NCBI GenBank assembly: GCA_041658185.1
Contig: JBBAAR010000011.1
Coordinates: forward strand, 1 to 64,000
DNA: 64,000 nucleotides
Direction: 5' to 3'
Origin: UBA8919 sp041658185
GTDB lineage: Bacteria > Elusimicrobiota > UBA8919
Positions 14,611 to 26,400 of this stretch are shown piece after piece. The first letter of the stretch is position 1, and every line of letters begins with the position of its first letter. Position numbers and translations under genes: made by a program. A model generated the notes under the pieces. That model was not told where the DNA came from. It worked only from the letters and a program-made list of their open reading frames with translations, and made no database searches.

Positions 14611-15648
14611 ATGCCGACATTATTCAAGCAATCTCATTCTCCATACTGGTATATCAGTTATATCGTTGACGGCAGACGACATAAAATAAGCACAAAAACA
14701 AGTAACAGAGTGAATGCAGAAAAAACCCTTCATTCCCTGGCGGATAAAATTAACAGAAATGACTTTTTTGTTCAGGAAGAAATTTCAAACGAGGAATTTG
14801 TTGAAAAATATCTTCTTTATTCGCAAAATCACAAATCTAAAGGAACATATGAACGAGACAGGACAGTAATCAATAGCTTTTTTAAAATTTTTGATTTGTC
14901 ATTTTGTAAAATTAAACCAATTCATATAGAGGAATACATTAATAATAGAATTAAAGCAAAAAAGAAGCATTCAACAATTAACAGAGAATTTACTGTCTTA
15001 AAGGCAATGTTTAATAAGGCGATACACTGGGGATACATTTCTCAAAATCCGGCAAAAAATATTAAAAAATTACCGGATACCACAAAAAAACTCCCGCGGT
15101 TTTTGACTATTGATGAAATAAAAATGGTGCTGGCAGAATGTTCGTCCTGGCTTTATAATATAGTGGTTTGTTTAATTTTAACTGGAATGAGAGTCGGGGA
15201 GTTGATTAATCTGACCTGGAATGATATAAATTTCAAGCAACAGAGAATCCACATACAGAGCAAGGACGGCTGGACACCGAAGACATATGAGATACGAACA
15301 ATACCGATGCACCCTATGGTTATAGATATTTTGAAAAAATTACCCAAAAATACGAAATATGTTTTTACATCTCCGGAAGGTCATAAATTAATCGGGGGTA
15401 ATTTGCAAAAAAGATATTTCAAAAAAATTACTAATAAACTAGGATTAAAAGATGCTACAATTCACACCCTGCGACACACATTCGCTTCTCATCTTGTGAT
15501 GAAGGGCGTAGATATTTTAACGGTGAGTAAACTCCTTGGACATTCTGATATTAAGACCACAATGATATATTCTCATATCGCGCCTGATCATTTGCACGCC
15601 GCCGTAAATTTATTCCCAACTCAGGATTTGTTACCTTATTCAAAGTAG
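14611..15648 (+). CDS. XerD-like tyrosine recombinase/integrase, 345 aa
   Basis: Complete site-specific recombinase. An N-terminal arm-type region is followed by a SAM-like core-binding domain (residues about 60-150) and the catalytic domain: Arg in LTGMRVGEL near 193, HTLRHTFASHL (H-x-x-R) near 289, GHSDIKTTMIYSH with the second His and nucleophile Tyr near 320. All of R, H-x-x-R, H and Y are present. AGAGGAAC precedes ATG 14611. It follows the Xis-like gene on the same strand, the usual integration/excision module. Four bases after its stop begins a 19-bp sequence repeated at 34089 beside tRNA-Glu, a candidate attachment site. Confidence 0.93.
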   Translation: MPTLFKQSHSPYWYISYIVDGRRHKISTKTSNRVNAEKTLHSLADKINRNDFFVQEEISNEEFVEKYLLYSQNHKSKGTYERDRTVINSFFKIFDLSFCKIKPIHIEEYINNRIKAKKKHSTINREFTVLKAMFNKAIHWGYISQNPAKNIKKLPDTTKKLPRFLTIDEIKMVLAECSSWLYNIVVCLILTGMRVGELINLTWNDINFKQQRIHIQSKDGWTPKTYEIRTIPMHPMVIDILKKLPKNTKYVFTSPEGHKLIGGNLQKRYFKKITNKLGLKDATIHTLRHTFASHLVMKGVDILTVSKLLGHSDIKTTMIYSHIAPDHLHAAVNLFPTQDLLPYSK

Positions 15649-15651
15649 GAT

Positions 15652-15670
15652 AAGTCGTGTTCTTCTTTTG
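15652..15670 (+). repeat. att-like 19-mer, copy 1
   Basis: AAGTCGTGTTCTTCTTTTG, four bases after the integrase stop; 17 of 19 bases match 34089-34107, which lies 78 bp from tRNA-Glu. Direct orientation. Candidate attachment half-site, unproven. Confidence 0.4.
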
Positions 15671-15758
15671 CAATCACTCCTTTTTCCCATCATCGCGGCT
15701 CTTTTCAATTCTATTTGTTTATACGCACATTTTCTCAAATGCGATTGCTCTACTGTTA

Positions 15759-15858
15759 GGGTATGGCAAAAAAACTGACAAAATGAGAGTAATATTGTTC
15801 AATTTACCGATGAGGATTGTGAAATGACGGGCGGTTTAGGAAACCGCCCCCGGTTAGT
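15759..15858 (+). repeat. dispersed ~100-bp repeat R1
   Basis: Roughly 85% identical by eye to R2 at 33852-33949, both beginning GGGTATGGCAAAAAA and ending CCGGTTAG, same orientation. Small indels break any shared reading frame, so it is a non-coding or decayed repeat. Confidence 0.7.
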
Positions 15859-16056
15859 ATGTAAATTGTAATCAAATTTTGACCCTGCATTTGACACTGA
15901 CACAATTATGCTTCGATTACTTTATTATCTCTAATAATTGTAAAATAGGGCGGGCAATTGAAATTATCAATGCACTTGTTTTCAATCCTTCTTTTATTTC
16001 TTCTCCTTTAGATTTACTGAAAAATCAATAATAACATAATTATAAAAGTTTTAATA

Positions 16057-16962
16057 TCAAAACCTCACGCTGAAAGAGACCCTGTGGGTGTTGCCGAGGT
16101 CGCCGTAGGGGATAAACGCATAATCGGTGGAGAAGTTGAGGATTTTTAAGCCGAGACCACCACCAATGCCTTTGAACTCGGAGATTTTTGATACGTCTTC
16201 TGGGTTGAGTGATTTCAGGTAACCTACCCTCAATGCGAGCGGGGTTATCGGCGTGTATTCCGTGCCGAATGATATTTCTGTCTTGTTGTCATATATTTTC
16301 TGCTTGATATCCAGTGCAACCGTTATTGCATTTTTGATGTTGTAGCCGGCACCGAGTGTCGCCGTGAACGGTAAATTGTAGCCCTCCGAGATAAAGGTCA
16401 TCTTTGGTCCTAAGTTCTGAAACGACAATCCTGCCGTGAGGTTCTTTATGCCGGTATTGTAAAGTGTTCCGATGTCTATCGCTACTCCCGTTGCATGTTC
16501 TGTCTCTATCTTCTGCTGGATGATTTTCAGGTTTGTTCCAAGTTTTACTTTTTCGTTTATTTTTTTTGAATAAGAAATTGTTGTTGCAACATCATAAGCT
16601 GAGAAACTGTCCGTCGCGTTTCTGTTTTCGTCTCTGCCCTCTATTTTCCCCTGCGATAGATAAACCACGCTGAATCCTACCGTGCTATTTCTTAACGGAA
16701 ATGCTCCGGCAAGAAAGTCGTGTTTAATATCTGATATCCACTCCGTGTGCTGGGCTACTATTTCATTTCTGTTTAACTGCGATAATCCCGCGGGATTGTA
16801 ACTGATTGCGTTTGCGTCGTCTGCTACTCCCACATATGCTCCGCCCATTGAGATTGCACGGGCGGATGTGCCGATGTTAAGAAAAGAAGCACCAGTGTTT
16901 GAAAAACACGGACTAATAAGCCACAGATGGACACAGATTAGCACAGATAAAATTTTTTTCAT
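16057..16962 (-). CDS. PorV/UPF0164-family outer-membrane beta-barrel protein
   Basis: 301 aa with an N-terminal signal sequence (MKKILSVLICVHLWLISPC..), then the family hallmark ARAISMGGAYVGVADDANAISYNPAGLS near residues 35-60 and repeated amphipathic strands ending in a C-terminal aromatic (SFSVRF), as expected for a barrel. Relatives include PorV and PorQ, which act in type IX secretion and surface attachment, and the wider FadL-like group. The start follows the upstream HAMP gene with a 4-bp overlap. The order giant secreted protein, HAMP protein, PorV-like barrel suggests it helps export or anchor the giant protein. Part of its signal peptide is encoded by a short tandem CACAGAT repeat. 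Confidence 0.85.
   Translation of the reverse strand: MKKILSVLICVHLWLISPCFSNTGASFLNIGTSARAISMGGAYVGVADDANAISYNPAGLSQLNRNEIVAQHTEWISDIKHDFLAGAFPLRNSTVGFSVVYLSQGKIEGRDENRNATDSFSAYDVATTISYSKKINEKVKLGTNLKIIQQKIETEHATGVAIDIGTLYNTGIKNLTAGLSFQNLGPKMTFISEGYNLPFTATLGAGYNIKNAITVALDIKQKIYDNKTEISFGTEYTPITPLALRVGYLKSLNPEDVSKISEFKGIGGGLGLKILNFSTDYAFIPYGDLGNTHRVSFSVRF
16920..16950. repeat. CACAGAT-cored short tandem repeat inside a signal peptide
   Basis: Three 10-bp steps each starting CACAGAT lie in the signal-peptide codons of the PorV-like gene. Similar CACAGAT-rich repeats occur in many environmental genomes. Confidence 0.6.
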
Positions 16963-17432
16963 AAAATCCCCTTACTTGTCTTCATATTCTCTACTGCTTT
17001 ATTATACGCTTCAGCGAGTTCCCTGAACTCGTCCGATTCCCTCAAATTTATTTTTTCAAGTGTCTGTCCTTTTTCCATCTGCTCCAGACACTTCGTTATT
17101 TTGCAAACAGGTCCCGCTATCTTATGCGAGTAGAACAAAACAAATATGCCTGTGATGAAAATGCTTACAATCAGCGTTATGCCGACAACAGGCGCTATTG
17201 CTTTTACCTTGTCCATCTCTGTTATCACTTTAGGGTCTGTGCCGAAACTGTCGGTCACATAAAACAGTTTTGCCTTGTCTTTTTTCTGCTTGTATGCCGT
17301 TAAACCTATTATCAATCCGCCTGTGAGAACCGTTGATAGAATTACCATCAGCATAAATCTCACAAACATTCTCAGTTGAAAACCCTTCTGTATAAAATAT
17401 CTTCTTCGTTTTGTTTCTTCCATTATCCTCAT
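16959..17432 (-). CDS. two-pass membrane protein with HAMP-like domain, 157 aa
   Basis: Basic N-terminus, transmembrane segment about residues 22-46, a short extracytoplasmic loop of ~35 residues, a second segment about 80-103, and a cytoplasmic HAMP-like part (HKIAGPVCKITKCLEQMEKG ... RESDEFRELAEAYNKAV). Only the HAMP linker is present, without kinase, cyclase or methyl-accepting output. The ATG overlaps the giant gene's stop (ATGA); a second ATG three codons on has AGGA upstream. Stand-alone HAMP proteins of this form are frequent beside secreted proteins in deep-branching Gram-negatives; a signalling or export-tuning role is plausible but unproven. Confidence 0.75.
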   Translation of the reverse strand: MRIMEETKRRRYFIQKGFQLRMFVRFMLMVILSTVLTGGLIIGLTAYKQKKDKAKLFYVTDSFGTDPKVITEMDKVKAIAPVVGITLIVSIFITGIFVLFYSHKIAGPVCKITKCLEQMEKGQTLEKINLRESDEFRELAEAYNKAVENMKTSKGIL

Positions 17433-20400
17433 TTTATAATCGCAAGTTTCTTCATCGTCTTTATTGTCTGGCTATCTTTCTTTGCTCTCACAAGGTAAAT
17501 ATATACACCACTGGCGATGTTGGATATGTCCCAGTTATATTCGTAAGCGTATTTGCCGTTTATTGTTTTGTAATTGCTTCCCGATATTTCCGTCGAATAA
17601 ACCAGTTCGCCGGCAACATTGTAAATCCGGACTTCCAGTATGTCGGCAAGACCTACTTCTATGTGTATCGTCGGATATTTACCTCGTTTTGCAGGGTTCG
17701 GGAATGAATACACTTCGCCAAGAATAAAGTCAGATACCGGTGAAGCAGGCTTTATCATACTTGCAGCAAGCATCGGCGGTTGCGAGTAGGTCACGCCTAT
17801 CACTTTTCCCTGTCCGTCCACACTGACCGTTTTACCGAACACGTTGCTCAACGTTATCCCCTGTCCGCTTACGGATATATCGCTACCCGGCGCATATATT
17901 ATTCCTTTCATCTCGCCTTGTCCGCTTATCGTTATCGGCTCTGTTGTATTGCAGTAGATTATCAGATTATATGGATTCACTCCTGAATAACGGACTTCGC
18001 TCTGTCCTGAAACCTGTATCTTGCCGGTGCAGAATATCCTTACCACACCGTTAAGATACAACTTTGTCTGTCCCGAAAGATTTATTCCCGCTAAATAATA
18101 TGTCCCTGTGGTTATGGTGAGAGAATCTTGTCCGCTTAATGTAAGAACTCCGTTGACAAGTGCGGTTTTGCCTTTCTGCGTTTTAGGAATGTTTGAGTTG
18201 TCGTTGTTCTGTGATACCTGTGTTTGAAGTGCTACCAAATCAATCGCACTTGTGCTTATAGCGGGAACATTTTGCGTGAGCGTGCCTGTTATTTTGCTTT
18301 GTCCTGTAAGGGTTATGCTGCTTGCAGATACATCGCCGTCTATAAATGCCTGACCGGATAATTTTACATTACCGTTGCTTCTTGTATCGCCGTAAATCTT
18401 GCCCTGCCCGTTAACTTTTACCTCGTTTGCGCCGAATGATGCATATTCGCTGATGTATGCCACTGTGACTTTTACTGATTTTGTTTCTTCCAGATTTTGC
18501 ACGTTGTCTATACTTCTATATCCGACTGTATGCACACCTTCGCTTAAAGTGAATGAACTGATATATTTCGCAAACTCTGAACCGTCTATTGAATATTGTA
18601 TCTCACCCACTCCGCTTGCGACATTGTTATTTACGGGGTCGTTTGCCGTAAGTGTTATCGGTGTTCTCGGTGAAATATATGTCTCTCCGAATGCTGTGAA
18701 TTTTGGTTCACCGACGGTTATTTCGGTTACAGGTGCAGTGTTGTCAACATAGAGCGTTATTTGTTTCACCGATTCGGTATTATTCACATTGTCTGCGATG
18801 TAATACTCCACTGTGTGTATTCCTTCCGTTAATGTAAATGTATAGGTTGAAAGTATATTCTGGAATTCACCGGCGGCTATCCTGCATTTTGTGTATGAGA
18901 TACCAGAGGCAACGCCCGATACTGTTGGGTCAATCATCGTGAACCCAATCACACTCGCTGGCGTGATGTATATTTTGCTGTCTGATGTATACTGTATCCC
19001 GTTTATTATATGCTGTGTAACTGGCGGTGTGTTGTCCACATTGACATTAAATGTCTTTACTAATTCCGTATTGCCAAGTTTATCTATTCCGCGGTAGGTT
19101 ATCGTGTGTATTCCTTCCGTAAGCGTTATGCTTGTTGTGTAAATAGTGAAACTGCTGCCGTCAATTGAATATTCTATTTTTGATAAACCTGATGCCACTT
19201 CGTTAATAACAGGGTCTTCTGCACTTAAAACATATTTTGTATCCATTGAGGCATACAATTTTCCGTCGGATGATGTGTATTGTTTTCCGTCGGATATCGT
19301 TAGTGCAGAAACGGGTGCGGTGTTATCTAATTTTACCGTCGTGAACTCCGCCGTCTCATAATTCTCTACATTATCTACACTCTGATAATTGATTGCGTAA
19401 ATTCCGTCTGCACCCGTTATATTAAACTGTTGAATGTAAATGCTCCAAAACTGATTATTGATATTATATTGACTGTATTTTACTCCCGACAGTATTACTC
19501 CGCCATCGGCAGGACTTAATGCAAAGATAGTATCTGATGTAATGTAATTGTCATATTTTGGTTCTGATGATAACATCGCCGTCACGGGCGGTGTTACATC
19601 AAGTATTACTTTTATACTTTTTATCTGCTCTGTGTTATTTACGTTATCCTGCGAGTAATAATATATCGTGTGTTCGCCTTCGTTAAACGTTCTCAAATCA
19701 AATGCACTGGAATATAACTGCCAGGCGTTGTTATCTACTTTGTATGCAATGGATTTTACTCCTGACGGTGTTATCCCGCCGTCTTCTGCTGATAGCGTTA
19801 TCGGCGTGTAATTATTTATCCAGATTTTGTTATCTGCCGTATATTTCGGATTGCCGATATTTATACTTGTTGTCGGCGGCGTATTATCTATTATTATCGT
19901 TACCGATTTTTCCTGCTCCGTGTTGTTTAAGTTATCTGCACTTCTGAAATATATTGTATGTTCACCTTCAGGAAGAGTAGAAAGATAGAAGGTAGAAAAG
20001 TAGGCTGTGTAGGGATCGTCGTCAATTTTGTATTCAGTGTTTTTTACTCCACAGCCGCTATCCGTTGAAGCCAGATCTATCGCCGTGCTTGATGTAATCC
20101 AGATTTTTTCGTCGCTTACATACTTCGGCTCGCAAAAACTGATTGTCGTTAAGGGTGCAGTGTTGTCAAGTTTTACAGTAAGCGACTTAGATTCTTCTAC
20201 GTTATCTAAATTATCGCCGCTTCTGTAGTAAATGGTATAATCACCGTCGGCACCTGATAAGTTAAAGCCCGTAGTATATTTTATCCACTCGCCGGTATTT
20301 ATCCTGTATTCTGTATATTTCACTCCGCAAGGAATTACTCCACCATCTACTGCTGATAAACTTATAGAGGTTTCTGAACTTACCCACAACTTCCCATCAG

Positions 20401-23400
20401 ATGTATATTGTGGTGATGATACAGATATTTCTGTTGTCGGAACAGTATTGTCCACCGTCACACTTAATATTTGTGATTGCTCGGTGTTTCCGATAACATC
20501 AATGCTGTGATATGAAATTGTATGAGAACTTTCTACTGGAATTGTGAATGACGCGGTATAAACCTGCCAATCCCCGTTATTTATTTTGTATCTTATTTCT
20601 TTCACGCCAAGCCCTTTGTTATCGTCCATATCTATTAAGTCATCAACAGCAGAGAGTGTAACCTCTGTTGTGTCAGAAACATATGTTGATACATCTATAA
20701 TATATTTTGGCTCACCGACTGAAATGGTTGTCCGGGGCGGTTTCATATCGTGTATCACTTCAAACTTTGCTGTCGTTGATGATGAATGATTACCAACCCA
20801 GTCGGTTGCTTCAACGGTCAATGTCCAAAAACCATCGTCAATTGATAGCGGCTCTATTTCGTCACCCATATTTACTGCCATCGTAGTTCCTTCTTCCAAA
20901 TCAGTAAGATATGCTATAACCTTTGGATTGGGATCAAGATTGTCTTTTACAGTATAATTTATTGTTATCGTGGAAATTGTAGCAATAAATTTTTCTCCAC
21001 CAATCGGAGAACTTACCATAATCTGCGGTTGTGTTTTGTCATACAAAAATAATCCATAGTATGAGACAGATGAAATATTCCCTACTACACGAGGATTCAG
21101 GGAATCCAATACAACCTGATTTGTAATCGTCGCGGAGGTCCATTCTATTCCTGTCCACTTGTATATTGCAAGTGTTGTTGTGTCAGTCACAGTATTTGTG
21201 TCATACTTAAATGTAAATTCTGCAGGTGGTGAAAAAACTGTACCATCAGGCTGAACATCATAAATATTACTTACCAAATATAGCCCTTGTGCTGTTGCTG
21301 TTGAAAGTGCAAGAGAAATGTTCGATTGTGTTGACGGGATCACTACAAAACTCACAGGAATTTCCGAAATCAAGGATATAACAGTTTCGGAGCTTCGCGA
21401 AATAAATAATGTTCGCGTCGAAATTGTTGTGTCAAATGCAGTAGCAACATTATCTCCATTGAATGTCCGTATTTTATACCAATACGTATTTCCTGGTAAT
21501 ATGTTAAATGTATCCATATATGATGTTGAACACCAGTTATCAGTATATGTTTTTATTGTCGTTGTAGATATTATAAAACTATCAGAAGAACGTATTATTC
21601 CCCAGCAAGTATTTGAAGGATTATCATTCGCCGACCACTGTATTTGAATACTATATGTTGTCCTGTTTACTATGTAAGTACTTATTGGTGGATTGGCAAG
21701 GGTATATGATGATTTTGTCGTGTCAAAAACACTCAAAAGACCTAAAAGACCGTCTTTGTTTTTCGCCCTAACACGCACATAATAAAGCGTATTGACATTC
21801 AAGTTATTTAATATAGCGGTGGGATTTATCCCACCATTCAAAATAGAAGTTGAACTGAACACGCTGAAATTAGAATCCGTTGAATAGTGAACATCGTAAT
21901 CTGTCTGTGCAGGATTGCCATTAGCACTCCAGTTAAGCACGATTGAAGTCGTGCCTACGGAAGAAATATAACTCCCTACTGGTGGGTTTGCGAGCGTATA
22001 AGATGTAATTGAAACAGACCATGCAGAACCGTTTGCATTTACCGCCTCAGCATACCTCTGATAAGCAGTATTTATTGTTAAGTTCGGCTCTATCCAATCC
22101 GTCGTCCCTGTGAAACTGCCGTTAGATAAATTGGGGGAGAGTCGCATTGTTACATCTGTTCCGGAAGATACATACAGTCCCGTCTCATTTGTAGCATTAT
22201 CAGAAAATACCCACTTTATCTGCACTGTCGTTGTTTGTGATAAGTCAACAGTTAAATTAGTTGGTGCAGGCGGCGGAGTATCCCAAAATATATTGGCACT
22301 GTTTATTTCGTAGTCATAATTTTCTCCACCTTTTACCCCCGACCAATTAAGAAATGTCCAGTTGATACCCGAACCGTCGGCTTTCACATTATAGTTTGCT
22401 GTACCGAGCGTGTCGTTGAACACACAACCGTAAAATGTTCGAGTCGATGTTATTCCTTTCACCCTGATATAGATTGAATCGGCACTGCCCTGTATGTTAT
22501 CAAATGTCCCGCTGCTTAAATCTACAACATTCGCATTTGGATAAATCTCCAAACCGGACGATTTCAAATTTGAAAGTACATAGTTTTGCAAATTCACCGA
22601 CCCTGATGAGCAGAATCCGTAATATACTCCACTTGCTGCGGATGTAGAAATTGTAGGATATGTCGGACTGCCAATCATCTGTATTGTTCCACCAGTATTA
22701 ACTGTTAATTTTGTTCCAATTGGTGATGTGTTAAACTCGATTTTCTTTTGGACAAATTGGTCAGCAGATGAGGAAATTGTTACAAAATAGAATGCATCAC
22801 CTGTCTGGAAAGTACCGCTTACCGTGAATCCTACTCCTCTTGTTGCACTTGTATAAGGTGTTCCTACGGTTGCATTGCCATCATTAACCAGAACCGTCCC
22901 AGTTCCTCTTTTTACTGTGAAATTTGTGCCGTTGTATTTCACTTCCCAGAATTCAGTTAATGTTTTACCATCATCAGTTGTAGGATATGTAATTGAACCT
23001 GTTCCTTTTAATGTTGAATTCGGCAGAGTTGCGGTTGAGACATAAAGCACTTCACCATAATTGAATTTATTCGCTGTGCCACTCGGTACATCATAATTAC
23101 CCCAGATTTTTACCGTGCCAGAAGTCCCATTTTGATTATACGAAACAAGATAAGAACCCGCAGTATCCATCCCATAAGTCTCTACTTTTTTAGAAGAATA
23201 TAAATTACAATTCTTTAATGTTAGTTTTGCAACATAACTATATTCATATCCAATATCTGCTATATAATTACCACTTTTGCCTAATTCACAGTTCACCACC
23301 GTATTTATGGACTTCCTTGTGTAAATGCCATAAGAATTTGAATAGCAACTGTTATTGCTTAAAATATTGTTCTTGGAATTTTCGATAAAAGTAATGCCAT

Positions 23401-26400
23401 TAATATTTGAATAACAACTGTTATTGTTCAATGTGTTGTTGGAACCGCTGACAAGAGCAATGCCATTACCACCATTTGAATAACAACTGTTATTGTTTAT
23501 TGTATTGTTGGAACTGAGTTGGAGGTAAATACCAGTATAATTTGAATAACAACTGTTATTGCTTATTGTGTTGCCGCCATTGCTCCAAAGGTAAATACCT
23601 GAATTATTTGAATAACAACTGTTATTGCTTATTGTGTTGTTGGAACTGCCGTCAAGATTAATGCCATTCCGGGAATTAGAATAGCAATTATTATTGCTCA
23701 ATGTGTTGTTGGAACTGTTGACAAGAGAAATGCCATGATTCCCATTATGAATGCTACAGTAATTTATCTTTCCTCTTGTTCCTGAACCGTAAAAAGTTAT
23801 ACCATACTTTCCTGCATCACTCGTTTCTGCTTCACCCACTCCAAGATAGCTTACTTCCATATAATACATATTGAAGTTTGCTTCGGTCTGTGAAAGGTTT
23901 CTGATGTACGATTTGTAAGATGGGTTGTCTGATGTTATTAAGCAGTTTCTCGTAGATGGCGCTGTTGTAGTAGTTCCCTGAACATCAAAAATTCCGCCGT
24001 TATTCACAATTATTCCATACTGACCGGCTGTGTCGCATTTGATTCTGAGGACAGAAACATACCCCGTATTCGGCGGCATCAGAAATTGTCCGCCGCTCCG
24101 GATATCAACATTCCCCGCAACTATCATTGTCCTTGTATCAATTTGCGCGTCAAATTGCAATGTGCCATAAAGCGTGATAGATAAACAAGTAACAGAAACA
24201 TCATTCCTATTAAAAGTGACTGTATGCCCGCTTTGAATTTGCACACCTTGGCTGGGCCACGGAATATTACCATTTTCCCAAGTGTTTGGACTATTCCAGT
24301 TCCCGCTTGCAATTGACTTAACAACAGTAGGTATTAAAATATAAGCAGCCGTGTTCTGTTGACCAATAGGTGTATCATCCTTTGAATTCCAACTAGACCA
24401 GTTGTTTGCTTCGTCTTTTGTCTTTATTGCAAAATAGTAGGAAGTATTCATTAATAAATTAAATACAGTTGTTGTGTGTTCTTGTAGTGGTATAGCGTAC
24501 GTTGTTGAGATTGTTATTGTATAAAATGGTGGTGATGGTGAGGTGTAATTTGCATTTGTAATTATTGCTACTGATGTGTATTTTATTTCATATTTACCGT
24601 CAACTATATTACCAACAGTCCCATCATCGCCCGGTGCTGTCCATTTAAGTGTTATTGAACCCTCAACGGGTCCCGCCAGTGCCGTCAAATCCGATATCCC
24701 AGCAGGCGGGGTGGTGTCTGGCCAAGCCAGGGTCACCGTTGAAATCGTTGCATCAAATGCGGTTGCAATCCCATCTCCGTTGAACGCCTGCACCTTATAC
24801 CAGTATATTGTATCAGACTGAAGTCCCACATCCAGATAAGATGTATTCGTATAATTAGAATCAAAGTTTGTCAACGTTGTAGTACTAGTTACAAAATTAT
24901 CCGTTGAACGCAATATACCCCAACGGGTATATGATGAATTTGAATTAGGCAACCAGTTAAGCACGATTGAAGTCGTGCCTACGGAAGAAATATAACTCCC
25001 TACTGGTGGGTTTGCGAGCGTATAAGATGTAATTGAAACAGACCATGCAGAACCGTTTGCATTTACCGCCTCAGCATACCTCTGATAAGCAGTATTTATT
25101 GTTAAGTTCGGCTCTATCCAATCCGTCGTCCCTGTGAAACTGCCGTTAGATAAATTGGGGGAGAGTCGCATTGTTACATCTGTTCCGGAAGATACATACA
25201 GTCCCGTCTCATTTGTAGCATTATCAGAAAATACCCACTTTATCTGCACTGTCGTTGTTTGTGATAAGTCAACAGTTAAATTAGTTGGTGCAGGCGGCGG
25301 AGTATCCCAAAATATATTGGCACTGTTTATTTCGTAGTCATAATTTTCTCCACCTTTTACCCCCGACCAATTAAGAAATGTCCAGTTGATACCCGAACCG
25401 TCGGCTTTCACATTATAGTTTGCTGTACCGAGCGTGTCGTTGAACACACAACCGTAAAATGTTCGAGTCGATGTTATTCCTTTCACCCTGATATAGATTG
25501 AATCGGCACTGCCCTGTATGTTATCAAATGTCCCGCTGCTTAAATCTACAACATTCGCATTTGGATAAATCTCCAAACCGGACGATTTCAAATTTGAAAG
25601 TACATAGTTTTGCAAATTCACCGACCCTGATGAGCAGAATCCGTAATATACTCCACTTGCTGCGGATGTAGAAATTGTAGGATATGTCGGACTGCCAATC
25701 ATCTGTATTGTTCCACCAGTATTAACTGTTAATTTTGTTCCAATTGGTGATGTGTTAAACTCGATTTTCTTTTGGACAAATTGGTCAGCAGATGAGGAAA
25801 TTGTTACAAAATAGAATGCATCACCTGTCTGGAAAGTACCGCTTACCGTGAATCCTACTCCTCTTGTTGCACTTGTATAAGGTGTTCCTACGGTTGCATT
25901 GCCATCATTAACCAGAACCGTCCCAGTTCCTCTTTTTACTGTGAAATTTGTGCCGTTGTATTTCACTTCCCAGAATTCAGTTAATGTTTTACCATCATCA
26001 GTTGTAGGATATGTAATTGAACCTGTTCCTTTTAATGTTGAATTCGGCAGAGTTGCGGTTGAGACATAAAGCACTTCACCATAATTGAATTTATTCGCTG
26101 TGCCACTCGGTACATCATAATTACCCCAGATTTTTACCGTGCCAGAAGTCCCATTTTGATTATACGAAACAAGATAAGAACCCGCAGTATCCATCCCATA
26201 AGTCTCTACTTTTTTAGAAGAATATAAATTACAATTCTTTAATGTTAGTTTTGCAACATAACTATATTCATATCCAATATCTGCTATATAATTACCACTT
26301 TTGCCTAATTCACAGTTCACCACCGTATTTATGGACTTCCTTGTGTAAATGCCATAAGAATTTGAATAGCAACTGTTATTGCTTAAAATATTGTTCTTGG

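Larger units (their letters stand above)
15649..16056. other. 408-bp intergenic region after the integrase
   Basis: Contains an att-like 19-mer (15652-15670), the ~100-bp repeat R1 (15759-15858) and no coding gene. R1 includes the hairpin GGGCGGTTT-agg-AAACCGCCC at 15829-15849. The rest is AT-rich without clear signals; no clear terminator for the convergent PorV-like gene was found. Confidence 0.5.
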
